DNA of 64,000 nucleotides, from contig NC_071392.1 of assembly GCF_022682495.2 (NCBI RefSeq), positions 83,654,797 to 83,718,796 of the forward strand, in the 5' to 3' direction. Position numbers and translations under genes: made by a program. Source of the DNA: Desmodus rotundus. Its lineage: Eukaryota; Chordata; Mammalia; Chiroptera; Phyllostomidae. The notes under the pieces were generated by a model, which did not search any database, was not told the origin of the DNA, and saw nothing but the letters and a program-made list of their open reading frames with translations. This document shows, piece by piece, positions 1-64,000 of this stretch (the stretch's first letter is position 1; every line of letters starts with the position of its first letter).

Positions 1-758
1 TACCCTCTACTTAAGATGTAGCATTACGGACGATACAGATCTCGTGCGAACTCATCACCATGTTTCACGAGGCCGTGTATTGGTTGGATGGCTGTCCCCC
101 CACCCTCCCCTGTCTATCAGGCCAGCACTTCTCAAACTTTAATGGGTTCATTCTAACAGTCATCCACGTCGATGCTGCTGGGTCAGGGACAGGCTTTTTG
201 CACTTGCTCTTCCCTCTGCCGGCAATACCATTCCCCAAATCTGTGGATCCATCTGACTTCTTCCCATTCTGTAAGTGTCAGTTCAGATGCTACCACCTGA
301 GAGGCTCTCTGACCACCCGAGCTAAAGCAGCCAGCCGCCCCAAGCCCCTTAATTCCACTGCTCTATTGTTTTGGCTTCCTTCATTACACTTATTATCAGA
401 AATTATATTGTTTTAACATATGTCCCTGTCTCTCATCCCTCCAACCTGCGCTAGGATGGAAGCTGCAGGAGAGCAGGGACTAAGTGCTGCTCACTCTGGG
501 ATCTTCCCTAGAGCCTGTGAGAGCATACGGCCTTGGTGAACGCTCGATCAATGTGTCAGCGAATGAGGGAGATCTGGTCACCCTACTCCCACACTGATGC
601 CCGAAAGCTGAAGCACTGATCCCTGTCTCGGGCAAGAGCTCTGCTCACCCTACAATGCGAAGGGAAGATTAGATAACAGGAACGGTCAGGCTGTTCTCTT
701 TTTAAAGAACTTGAAGGAATAACCAAGTCTCCCCCAAACCATGAAACATAGTACTTGC
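1..758. other. KDM7A intron 12 (part), with an L2 3' end
   Basis: Non-coding. 425-570 resembles an L2 LINE 3' end in plus orientation (GGAAGCTGCAGGAGAGCAGGG.. ..AACGCTCGATCAATG, decayed). The rest is unremarkable; the 118-codon frame at 60-416 has no recognisable product. Confidence 0.5.
757..758 (-). other. KDM7A: GC splice donor of KDM7A intron 12
   Basis: On the minus strand the exon ends GAAGAG and the intron begins GCAAGTAC. AG|GCAAGT is the consensus of the minor GC-AG class handled by the major spliceosome. No GT within a few bases would keep the known E-E-D reading. Confidence 0.85.
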
Positions 759-54811
<54,053 letters not shown>

Positions 54812-56061
54812 CTTTAAAAAACACACACACGCTCGCTCGCTGCTCCGCTCGCCGACTGGAGCGAGCGCAGCCGCCAGCCAGCGCCGCCTCCTGCAGCAGC
54901 CGGAGCAGCAGCCGAGGAGGCAGCGGCGGCGCTTAAGTGCGCGCGCGCGCGCGGCCGCAGGCCGGAGCGGCGCGGGGGGGGAGCGGCGCGCACCCGACGC
55001 GCGAGGCCCCGGCCCGGCTCCTTCCGGCGCTCCGCGCCGGGGCCGTGCGTCTCGCGCACGTCGTCCAGCCGCCTGCGCGCGCGCCCCGCTCGCCTCGCGT
55101 CTGCCGGGCGGAGGGACCGGCTGAAGGGCATGCGGGCGGGGGAGACGGAGGGAGGCCGAGGGAGGCGGAGGGAGGCCGAGGCTCCCTGAGGACACCCAAG
55201 GTAGCGCAGGGCGCGTGGACGCAGGGGGGCGGTGGGTGCGGGCGAGAAGCCGACTTGGGCGCTTTCCGAATGGAAGCGAGGCCGGGGAAGTTCCTGCGCA
55301 GTGAACAGCGGCACAGGCTGCGTCTGTGTTCGGAGGAGGGGAACCGAGGAAGTTAGAGCCCCGGCCAGGGCCACCTCCCGACGGGGGAGAGTCTTACGTC
55401 AATCAGCAACCGCCCCGAGACCTCCGTGGGACCGAGCCGAGGGCTAACAGCACGCAGAGCTGGTTATGCCCCGCTGGGGTGCAGGAGTGTGCTGCGGGGG
55501 CGGGGGGGGGTGAGGGTCATACAAACTTTGAAAACGGCCCACCCGAATTCCCACTGACCAGCTCAGAAATCGAAGTGTGGATGGAGCTTGTTAGGTGAAG
55601 GAGCTTGTTCCCAAGGAGTTCTTTAATGTGTGTGAGCGGAGAGGGACCGGCCTTGAAATGTGGTTGGTGGAGAAACAACTGGAGAGGAACCCCGCGAGTT
55701 TATAAATTATATGACTTAGATGCTAATGGTTTTGAGTCCCAAGTGTAGAAGATAGGGATAAAATTCTAAATGACGGCGACATCTCAGAAAGGGATGCTGC
55801 AAAAATCGAATAATATGGGACTTGGCATATACTATGCCGTTGATAAATACTTTTGAATGAAGGATGGGATTTATAAAAATATAAACAGGTAACAAATATT
55901 GACCAGAGAGAGGTTACTTTGAAAGCATGAGTACACAGATTGGAAGGAATGTTAAGGATTTTTGAATCAGATATTTGTACCTGATTTTCACAGGCATTTC
56001 TATCATTGGGAAACACCCTATATCTCCCATCTCACCCAGACCCAGGCAAAGGATCGCTGAT

Positions 56062-56267
56062 CTTTTTTTTTCTTAATTAATTATTTTTACAGAGGGGAGA
56101 GGAAGGAGAAGACAGGGATGGGAACATCAATGTGTGGTTGCCTCTCATGCACCCTGTGCTAGGGACCTGGCCCACAGTCCAGGCATGTGCCCTGGCTGGG
56201 AATCAAACCAGCAACCCTTTGGTTCGCCATCCGGCACTCAGTCCACTGAGCTACACCAGCCAGAGCC
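56062..56267 (-). mobile_element. VES-type bat SINE
   Basis: TTAATTAATTATTTTTACAG, ATCAATGTGTGGTTGCCTCT, CCTGGCCCACAGTCCAGGCA, ATGTGCCCTGGCTGGGAATC, head CTACACCAGCCAGAGC. Upstream flank of KDM7A. Confidence 0.92.
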
Positions 56268-56507
56268 TACTCTACCCTTTTTATAATTTAGGAGAGTGAG
56301 TAAGTTGCTTAAAGCCTCAGATCTGAGATGAAGGTAAAGTTTCATTTCCTTAATTCTGTATCCAATCCAATACCACACCACTGTTATAGGAAAGAAGAAA
56401 AAAAAAAAAAAAACACCTGGAAATCAGAGTTGACTGCAAAGTGAATGAGTTTGAAACATTTCTACTGGAGAAAAAGAAAAGTATAATTTTGGCATTTGTT
56501 GATGAGA

Positions 56508-56668
56508 GGCATGGTGGAGTGGTGTGTGGAAAGAGCTTGCTTTATATAAGCTGTGTGACCTTGAGCAAGTCACTCCATTTGTCTTGAGCCTGGATCATTG
56601 ACAATCTGTTCAGAAAAAAATATGGAAAATAATAGCTTCCATAACTACTTCACAGAGGTTTTATAACA
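56508..56668 (+). mobile_element. MIR SINE
   Basis: ATGGTGGAGTGGTGTGTGGA, AAGCTGTGTGACCTTGAGCA, AGTCACTCCATTTGTCTTGA, ATAATAGCTTCCATAACTAC. Confidence 0.75.
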
Positions 56669-56884
56669 AGCAAAAAAGATCATCATGTAATTTTAAAAGT
56701 ACATGGTAGGAGATGTGTGTTAGCAGGAAACAGCACAACAGTGTGTCAGGGAAGGGAAGGCATCCCAAGCTGCCACGTTGGACACTGGTGAGGCAGGCAT
56801 CCAAATAGGGAAGCCGCCTGGGGTGGGGTGTTCCCCTCACCTTCCTGGAGGGGGCCACCTGGCCTTGGGATGTCAGCATGGTGC

Positions 56885-56961
56885 GGGGGTGGGGGGGGGG
56901 GGGGTGGGGGGTGGGGGGGTGGGGGGGGGTGGGGGGGGTGGGGGGGGGGTGGGGGGGGGGG
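56885..56961 (+). repeat. Eight consecutive G-runs (G5-G14) separated by single T
   Basis: Runs of 5, 14, 6, 7, 9, 8, 10 and 11 G, each split by one T: an extreme G-quadruplex-forming low-complexity array about 2.1 kb upstream of the KDM7A ATG. Exact run lengths are likely sensitive to sequencing error. Confidence 0.95.
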
Positions 56962-57045
56962 TAGTGCAGCCTGGCAGAGGAGGGGGCAGCAGTGCTGAGA
57001 GGAGATTAGTTACATTCAAAAGAATTACTCTATTACGTAAATATA

Positions 57046-57555
57046 CAGCAGCACCCCCTCAACCCTTGTTCCGTGGTTTCACTTGCTATGGTTTCAGTTA
57101 CCTGTGGTCAACCTTGATCTGAACATATTAAATTTAAAATTCCGGAAATAAACAGTTCATAAGTTTTAAATTGTGCACCATTCTGAGTAGTGTGATGAAA
57201 TCTCACCCATTTGCCCCATTCCACCCAGGTCATGAAGCATCCCTTGCCCAGCGTCTTCACACTATATATAACCCACCCATAGTCACTTGGTATCATCTTG
57301 GTTGTCAGACAGACTGTCCTGATACCATAGTGCTTGTGTTCAAGTCACCCCTACTTCCCTAAATAACGTCCCTAAAGCTCAAGACTAGTGATCTGGAAAC
57401 TTGGATATGCTAAAGGGAAGTCATAAACTTTGTCATAGATATGTATGTATAGGGGGAGGAAAACATAGCATACACAGGGTTCCATCCTGTCCATGGTTTC
57501 AGGCATCCACTAGGGGTCTTGGAACATATCCCCCACAGATAAGGGGGGACTACTG
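57046..57555. mobile_element. Tigger-like (Tc1/mariner superfamily) DNA element
   Basis: About 510 bp flanked by TA on each side. Right end, on the other strand: CAGTAGTCCCCCCTTATCTG, GGGATATGTTCCAAGACCCC, TAGTGGATGCCTGAAACCAT, the classic Tigger/MER2-type terminus. Left end CAGCAGCACCCCCTCAACCC, then GGTTTCAGTTACCTGTGGTC. Nonautonomous; no transposase frame. Confidence 0.8.
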
Positions 57556-57559
57556 TACT

Positions 57560-58495
57560 AAGGAAAACAGCAGTCAGATTTCTCACTGTGGAGGAAGAGC
57601 CTTACAAATATGGAAGGATAACGGGAATGAACCTTTTGGTGGTGGATCAGTAATGGAGGCGTCAATATTTCTAGTTATAGAATAGTTATAGGTCTGTAAG
57701 TACACACATAGTCTGTCCACTGAGAGGGTCCGAGAGTAGTGACCCAACGAAACAGTAAGTACATCTAGCCCAGATCGTGGCTTCTGAATACCATTCTCCT
57801 CTTCAGTTTTTCTTCTTGGCCAAATGGTTGATTCCAGGATTGGAGAAAAGGAAGCACAGGATGAGCCTGGAGCCTCTAGTTACACCAGAAAATAAGGGCA
57901 TGCTCAAAGAACAATGAAGCATGTCAAAAGGTCATAGGCCAACTTGCGTCCCACCGACCAAATCTGGGACATATTGAGCTTCAAAGTAAAAAAAAAAAAA
58001 TGATAATGATATACCCATAGAATAGCACAGGAAACCATACAGATATAAGTACACAAAAATTAAAAGTTTGAAAAGGACTGGAATATTGATGTAGTTTCTA
58101 AGCATCACCCACAAAATTCTTATTAATTACTAACAGAATTAGAGTCATTTTGTAGTGAAGTCTGGCAGATGCCATCTTAATCAACTGATCAAGTACCATC
58201 GGTAATGGGACGATTGAAATCATGCACCACCTGGTAGAATCCAATAAGAAAAATACTAGCATCACTTCTGTGTATTTATGCCTGTTCTACTTAGTTGAAT
58301 CTTCAGTTTGGAAATGCAGCTATTTTTAAAGGTACTTTAAGAAGAAAAACAGTGTAAGGAATACAGATCTGTAAGGGAAGATTAAAGATATTGCAAACAC
58401 AAAGATTTGACCGTGAGAAGAAAGGGATGAAGGCTAGGACTCCGAATAACACCAAAATCCCGGTGACAAGCTTCATGCATAGTCATTCAAAGCAG
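57560..58495. other. Upstream flank without recognised elements
   Basis: Nothing assigned; an A-run lies near 57989. Confidence 0.35.
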
Positions 58496-58499
58496 ATAC

Positions 58500-58680
58500 T
58501 TGGATTCCATAATCTATCTCTGTGACAACTAACTAACTGTTGAGTTTTAGTTTTCCCACTTCACTGGGGATGATAATCATAACTCGCAGGGGTTGGGTGC
58601 ATTAAATGAGACAACAAGGTGCTGGCCGCAATTCTCAATGGCCCATATAGCTGTTAGCTATAATCACGAGTAATTGTCTT
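58500..58680 (+). mobile_element. MIR SINE
   Basis: GAGTTTTAGTTTTCCCACTT, GGGGATGATAATCATAACTC, GTGCATTAAATGAGACAACA, AGGTGCTGGCCGCAATTC. Confidence 0.65.
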
Positions 58681-58689
58681 TTTGTTTAA

Positions 58690-60015
58690 TAATAATACAA
58701 AGGCCTGAAGAGCCCCTAGAGAGTTAGGAGAAAAGACTAGGAGAGTCTTATCTGGAAAAAAAGAAAGGGAAGGCATTTCAGAGAGAAAATTTCTCAAAGA
58801 AATACACCCAGTTCCATGCCAGTGTGAATATGGGACTCCCTCTGCCTTCTTTCTTTGCAGGGAATCCAGTACCTGAAGATTTTTCTTAATTTTCCTCTCA
58901 GATCTAAGCTGCTGCCACTGTTTGTTTTTTACCATTCCACTGGTCCTTAAACCCATTCATTCTCTGAAATGGAATGTTTGCTCCAACCGAAAAACTGTTT
59001 CCTGCTGCTACCAATCTTTATCTATCTCCATGACCATGTCTGCTAGTTTCTTCCTCAGTATTCCCTCTCCTTCCTTTTTCTTCAGAACTCTGTGTGCATG
59101 CATGTGTCTGATACACGAAGAGAGAGTCTCCTAGATGCTCCCAGCACTGTGCCTGCACCCCTCCCTCCCTTATCTAATGAGAGATGTGGCTCAGGGGCGT
59201 GTGCCACATGGGTGTTCCTCACCGGCAGTGTGGAAGCAGAAAAAAGTTGATGGCCACTGAGAAAAACAGCAGACAACTTCCAATAGAGGGGAATTCTACA
59301 AAGTACCTGACCAGTACTCCTTAAAACTCTCAAGGTCATGTCAAATAAGGAAGGCCTGAGCAACTGCCACAGCCAAGAGGAACCTAAGGAGACCTGACGA
59401 CCAATTGTAATCTGGTGTCCTGGATGAGATCCTAAGACAGAAAACGGACATTAGGTTAAAACTAAGGAAGTCTGAGTGAACCATGGACTTTAGTTCATCA
59501 TAGGGTATCAATAGCAATCCATTCATTTTAACAAATGTATCAGACAAAGGTAGGGTGCTAATAGGGGAAATTTGTTACAGGCATAAGGAAACCCTGTACC
59601 GTCTTCTCAATTTTTCTGTAAATTTTAATCTGTTTGTAAAAATAAAGTATTTAAAATTAAACAAAAAAAATTATCTTTCAAGGACCTAGAGCTTGAGGTA
59701 TGGCATAATCATAAACGCTTTACATTTGTATATTATTTTGGTCTATCGAAACATCGTTGTGTGCATTGACTACAAAGTCTCCATGTTTCAGCCGTAAACT
59801 CAGTTACTGAAAATAGTTATGCACAGCACTCGATCACGGTTTCCCATTCTGAGTTCTGTGGTACCCAGATGCAGTTTGGGAAGGTATTCGTGGTGTGGAG
59901 TGCAACATACGATTAATGGTGATTAAGTCTAGAAAATGATGCATGTCTGTGTATGTGTGCGTGCATGCTCGTGATTAGCCTGAGGCGTTGGCTAAATTTA
60001 AAAGTATAGTAACAG
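58690..60015. other. Upstream flank without recognised elements
   Basis: No gene or repeat assigned; possibly decayed repeat around 59620-59670 (A-rich end AAATAAAGTATTTAAAATTA). Confidence 0.35.
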
Positions 60016-60019
60016 CTTT

Positions 60020-60207
60020 AGGCCGGCATGGCTCGGTTGGTTGGAGCATCATCCTATAACCAAAAGGTTGAGGGTTCAGTTCCCAGTCAGGGCACAGTAG
60101 GTTCAATCCCCGGTCCAGGTACGTCCCGGAGGCAACCAGTCAGTGCTTCTCTCTCGCTTCGACGTTTCTCTCCCCCTTTGTCTCTCCCTAAAAACAATGA
60201 AAATATA
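60020..60207 (+). mobile_element. tRNA-derived bat SINE
   Basis: GGCCGGCATGGCTCGGTTGG, TTCAGTTCCCAGTCAGGGCA, GGTTCAATCCCCGGTCCAGG, GGAGGCAACCAGTCAGTGCT, CTCTCCCTAAAAACAATG. Confidence 0.9.
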
Positions 60208-60261
60208 ACCTCGGCTAAGAGTAAAAATTCATTAATTATTTAATTTTAAAGTGACGTAATG

Positions 60262-60460
60262 TAGTCATCCATCCATCCATCCATTTATCTTTGCTGAGTG
60301 TCTACTATACATGTTTAGTAGTTGCTCAGACTGCAGGAATAAAAGACACATTCCCTCTCCTCAGTGAGCTCTTACTGTAAAAGAGAAAAACAAGTAAACA
60401 TAAAATTGTCACACAATATGCTAAGTGGTGGTGGAGAAAAACACACAGAGAGATGTGGCA
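60262..60460 (+). mobile_element. L2-like fragment beginning with (ATCC)n
   Basis: CATCCATCCATCCATTTATC leads into GAGTGTCTACTATACATG, CAGTGAGCTCTTACTGTAAA and GCTAAGTGGTGGTGGAG, the L2 order. Confidence 0.6.
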
Positions 60461-60775
60461 GGAACATCTAATCCAGACTGGGCTTGACTGGGGACAGGTC
60501 ACTCCTAAAGGAGAGACAAACTTGGAAAGAAACCCTGTGTCTTTCACCCTCCCTCTATATGAAACATTTAAAACTTTACTTTTCAAGCAACATAGGGAAC
60601 TTCCACTCCCATCTCAAGTAGAGGTGGGATATGTAGAGATATAGACATTAGGTTTTTGGCTTTTTAGGTTATAAGAAGCAAACCAAAATAATCAAGGTAG
60701 CAGTTGCTTCGCAAATGAGGTTGCGGTGTGTGTGTCTGTAAAGGAGACTGAGTGACAGCGGCCAAACCTCTAGGC

Positions 60776-60999
60776 CAGGGGTGTCAAACTCATTTTCACG
60801 GGCGGGGGGGGGGGGGGGGACATCAGCCTCACAGTTGCCTTCAAAGGGCCGAATGTAATTTTAGGACTGTATAAATGTAACTACTCCTTAACAGTTAAGC
60901 GAGAGTTCGGCGCTGCCGCTGGGTAGAAACAAGGTGCCGGGCCGGATAAAACAAGGTGGAGGGCCGGTGTTGGCCCGTGGGCCTTGCATTTGCCACCTG
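60776..60999. mobile_element. hAT-type nonautonomous element, longer copy
   Basis: CAGGGGTGTCAAACTCATTT start, ACATCAGCCTCACAGTTGCC, TGTAATTTTAGGACTGTATA, AATGTAACTACTCCTTAACA, then GGTGCCGGGCCGGATAAAAC and a right end TTGCATTTGCCACCTG. Same family as 21987-22164 but with the normal right half. Carries a G16 run at 60804-60819. No 8-bp duplication is seen. Confidence 0.85.
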
Positions 61000-61009
61000 T
61001 CTTTTATAG

Positions 61010-61125
61010 TGTATCAACAACCACAAACATTTACTAAGCACTCAGTTCAGGGTGTTCAATAATATGCAGGTGTAAAGAAAACAATTGATAAATGCTGTAA
61101 TAGAAAAGTATGGAGAAGTTCTTAA
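61010..61125 (+). mobile_element. L2-like fragment
   Basis: CAAACATTTACTAAGCACTC, GGGTGTTCAATAATATGCAG, AATTGATAAATGCTGTAATA resemble an L2 segment. Confidence 0.5.
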
Positions 61126-61810
61126 TAGATTTTGTTTTCATTCTTATTTCAGGGGTAGTTCATCATTCTTCCTGATTAATAGCAATCAGAGGTCGCTCCT
61201 AGTGATCAATAAACAAATATTTTTAAAACACAAAGAATCTCTTTCAAATTGAACCCAAATGACAAGTAGTTTTTTGTGACCTGAGAGTGACAGCATTGGA
61301 TATATCTGTAACAAGTTCAAATATTGCTCATTGTCTTTAAATTCCTGATATTTGACTTACAAACCTTTTTTGCCTATGGGCAACTAATTTAGATCCTATT
61401 AAGCCTGTAGATTTAATTAAATTGTGAGTCCTGCCTCTTAATTTTATTGCCTCACAGATTTATTCCTTTATAGGTCCTAATTAAGAAATTAACATTAAAA
61501 CCAAAGAGGGGTTGAAGTTTTCATTTTGTTTTATAAGTGCAAGAGAAAAAAAAAAAGCTGTGAAATACCACCAAGTGTCTTCCTTCATAGTATAGGAGAT
61601 AGAGTTTCGAATTCCCACCTCTTTTGCTTAAGTACTTAATGATAGGAATTAATGTAGAGTTACCCTTAATATTCAGGGCCAGTTATGGGAAAGAAATTTG
61701 TATCCCCATATGTTTGAGAAAAAACAGCTTTGAAGTTGCTTTTAACAAACACACTTAAAAATATTCATTTGCATGTAGTAACAAAAATGAGTTGGGTTAA
61801 CAAAATTTTA
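61126..61810. other. Upstream flank without recognised elements
   Basis: AT-rich; nothing assigned. Confidence 0.35.
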
Positions 61811-61812
61811 CT

Positions 61813-62240
61813 GCCCTGGCCAGGTAGCTCAGTTGGTAAGAGCGTCATCCCGATATGCCAAGATTGCGGGTTTGATCCCTTGCCGGGGCACATATAAGAA
61901 TCAACCAACAGCCCTGGCTGGTGCGGCTCAGTGGATTGAGCACCAGCTCGTGAACCAAAGAGTCGCAGGTTTGATTCCCAGATCAGAGCACATGCCTGGG
62001 TTGCAGGCCAGGTCCCCAGTAGGGGGTGCATGAGAGGCAACCACACACTGATGTTTCTCTGCCTCTCTTTCTCCCTCCCTTCCCCTCTGCCTAAAAATAA
62101 ATAAAATCTTTAAAAAAAAAAAAAAAGAATCAACTAACAAATACATAAATAAGTGGAACAATGAATCTCCCCCCTCACTCTCTCCCCATAGGCCCCTGGT
62201 CTTCCCTCCTTCCTCTCTCTCTTAAAAAAAAAAAAAAATC
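61813..62240 (+). mobile_element. tRNA-derived SINE (outer), split by a VES SINE
   Basis: Head GCCCTGGCCAGGTAGCTCAG, TTGATCCCTTGCCGGGGCAC, AAGAATCAACCAACA; it resumes at 62126 with AAGAATCAACTAACA, AATACATAAATAAGTGGAAC, pyrimidine-rich body and A-tail. Confidence 0.92.
61911..62125 (+). mobile_element. VES SINE (inner), nested in another SINE
   Basis: GCCCTGGCTGGTGCGGCTCA, GTTTGATTCCCAGATCAGAG, GGCCAGGTCCCCAGTAGGGG, AATAAATAAAATCTTT and a long A-tail. Target duplication AAGAATCAAC[C/T]AACA on both sides (14 of 15 identical). Confidence 0.95.
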
Positions 62241-62269
62241 AGCAAATCTTTAAAAAAGGATTTACTGAG

Positions 62270-63000
62270 GTCTATTTCATATAAGACACAATGCTAAATG
62301 GTATGGAGAAAAATAAAAGAAACATACAAATGATTCCTGCTTTTCGGAAACTTATAATTTACAGGAGTAAGAACAGTGAGCAGAGGGTTAACCATGAGAT
62401 GCACAGGGTGCCCCGAACAGCCAAGATTTTCCGAGGGCTTGGGGAAAGGGACACGCGATCCAGAACAAACACAACTGTAGCACAGACGTATATAAAAGGT
62501 GTGAGGGAGATGAAAGCTTGGGATGAGCCAGGCCTTGCCAAAATAAGTTAAGGACAACTAAAAGGACTCTTTAATCTATATTTAGATGGAGAGAAAGGAC
62601 AAGGGAGGTGTAGGCACGAAGCTTGGGGCAGATGGTGTAATATTGACAGATGATAAAGCAAAATTGCTCAACAGCCATTTAGTTTTTATCTCTCTTATCA
62701 GAAGATGTCTTTGAGCTGGAAAATACTCTCTGCCAAAAAAGATGCCATGTAGGACTAAGTATTGATTTGACCCACTTATCTGGAGCAGGATTGGGAAGAC
62801 TAGAAAGGTTCCCTATTTGAAACTAGTCTTAGCTTCTTGAGTGGGCCAAGTTCGGGAGAGGCAGAAGCAACCGGTACTAGTGAGACCAAGGCAGATGCAC
62901 CAAGGGTCAGTTTGTCCAAAGGAAACAATAAATAAGATGACAGAGTCAAAAAAGCTGCTGGCAGTGGGACCAGGGACAAGGTAATGGAGAATGAGGAATA
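62270..63000. other. Upstream flank, possible L2 at its left end
   Basis: 62283-62390 has an L2-like phrase (CAATGCTAAATGGTATGGAG; CCTGCTTTTCGGAAACTTAT). The remainder is unassigned. Confidence 0.35.
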
Positions 63001-63004
63001 AAGT

Positions 63005-63205
63005 GAGTATTTACGTGCAGGAATTATTGTGGATACTTCGTGTACATTCTTTCATGTAGTGCCTGCAGTGATCTCCATAAGAGTAGTATTATGATCCTTG
63101 GACTTCTCTACTGTGGAACATAAGACTTGCATACGGTTATGCAGCTAGCACAAGGAACAGGTAAGAACCGACCCCAGCTCCGCATGGCTTCACAGTGCAC
63201 GTCTT
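63005..63205 (-). mobile_element. MIR-type SINE, antisense
   Basis: GTAGTATTATGATCCTTGGA, TACGGTTATGCAGCTAGCAC, AGGTAAGAACCGACCCCAGC read as the reverse of MIR. Confidence 0.6.
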
Positions 63206-64000
63206 TCCTTCAGATACTGAAGGCAGCACAATCATGTGGGATCCAGGGGACAATAAACTCAAGAATGAGAGGCCCCCGTTGGCATCAAGGAAGTCCATGA
63301 ACAGCTATAAGGGCCCTGTCACAGACTGGAAGCCAGCGCTGGGTAGGGGGACCTTCCCTGGGCAAGAAGACTGGCAAGAACAAGGTCAGGTACTTGGTCT
63401 AAGTTGTCTCGCATGTAGAAGAAGAATGACCTAATCACAGGGACTAGGACAGAGGCCAGGAATTCCAAGTACAATTCAAGGAAGGATGACTTGATGCTGA
63501 GCTGCTTAAGTACTTCCTGCCAAGATTCAGGCAACATGGGAGAATGGTAAGGGGAAAACCTCGGCTTTATAGATGAGAAGAGGCCTGGAGAGCAACTTGT
63601 CAGATAGGAAAGGGGGACAGAAGGACAGGAGGACAACAGGAAGGTCTCCAGGGATTAAGAAATAATGAAACTGATAAATTGCTTGAAAATGGTCTTTTTA
63701 ACATTTGGTGGGAAAAGTAACAAGTGTGATAGACCCATCGGAGCTCTGGGGGGAGAAAAATGAATAAATAGTGCTTAGAAAAATAAGCAAATTAAAATAA
63801 GTTGATTTTAACTTTAGGACAAGCTAAAGTTGTAAGAGAAAGGAAAAAATCAGAGTATTTCTATGGGGTTCTGTAGCAAACCCTATGTACACTCAGGCTA
63901 TTTTTTTAAAATTGTGCTATAGCTGTGATAGAAGATAGAAAGGGAAGGACAGGGGGCAGATAGGGAGAAAGAAATCAATCCTCAATAACCGTAACAGGAG
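63206..64000. other. Right edge of window, unassigned
   Basis: No gene or repeat recognised; frames at 63195-63434 and 63319-63636 match nothing I know. Confidence 0.35.

Noticed and set aside
54814..55374. 186-codon minus-strand frame overlapping the KDM7A 5' UTR
   Set aside because: Out of frame with KDM7A, low-complexity composition, explained by CpG island base content.
61813..61915. tRNA gene
   Set aside because: The A/B-box-like sequence belongs to a tRNA-derived SINE, with a SINE body and tail and no cloverleaf retained.

Overview
This is a vertebrate nuclear genomic window, and the repeats point to a bat. At least a dozen copies of tRNA-derived SINEs are present. They begin GCCCTGGCTGG..GGCTCAGT and end in (TCTC)n/AATAAATAAAATCTTT tails, which is the VES family and relatives known from bats. 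Bat-type L1 3' tails (ACAACTGTAATAGCATAATC..), MIR, L2, MaLR and ERVL LTRs, MER5-type and Tigger-type DNA relics sit alongside them. The species cannot be fixed from sequence alone.

One protein-coding gene is supported: the 5' part of KDM7A (JHDM1D/KIAA1718), on the minus strand. KDM7A is a PHD-finger plus JmjC histone demethylase that acts on H3K9me1/2 and H3K27me1/2. Twelve coding exons can be placed to the base, from the ATG at 54811 to 759. Every junction keeps phase, and together they encode residues 1-546 with the same residue numbers as I recall for the human protein (H282, D284, H354 for iron). All introns are GT-AG except the last visible one, whose donor reads GAG|GCAAGT (a GC-AG intron). 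The remaining C-terminal exons lie beyond position 1.

Layout: 1-758 is intron 12. 759-27879 holds exons 12 to 2, separated by introns of 0.3-6.2 kb. 27880-54617 is the 26.7-kb intron 1, filled with L1, LTR, MIR and SINE insertions. 53.46-55.5 kb is a strong CpG island with exon 1 and the presumed promoter. 55.5-64 kb is upstream flank with MIR, L2, a Tigger-like element, SINEs and a hAT element, and no recognisable gene.

No undescribed multi-gene system was found. The interest lies in small-scale genome structure. There is a (CAG)14 tract grown inside a MER5A-like element, and a hAT foldback element with a perfect 8-bp target duplication. A deleted mariner and several nested or compound retroposons with visible target duplications are present. 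A 30-bp perfect palindrome, an extreme G-run array near the promoter, and a pair of unclassified 86-bp repeats complete the list. Repeat family names are from memory; none was checked against a repeat library.
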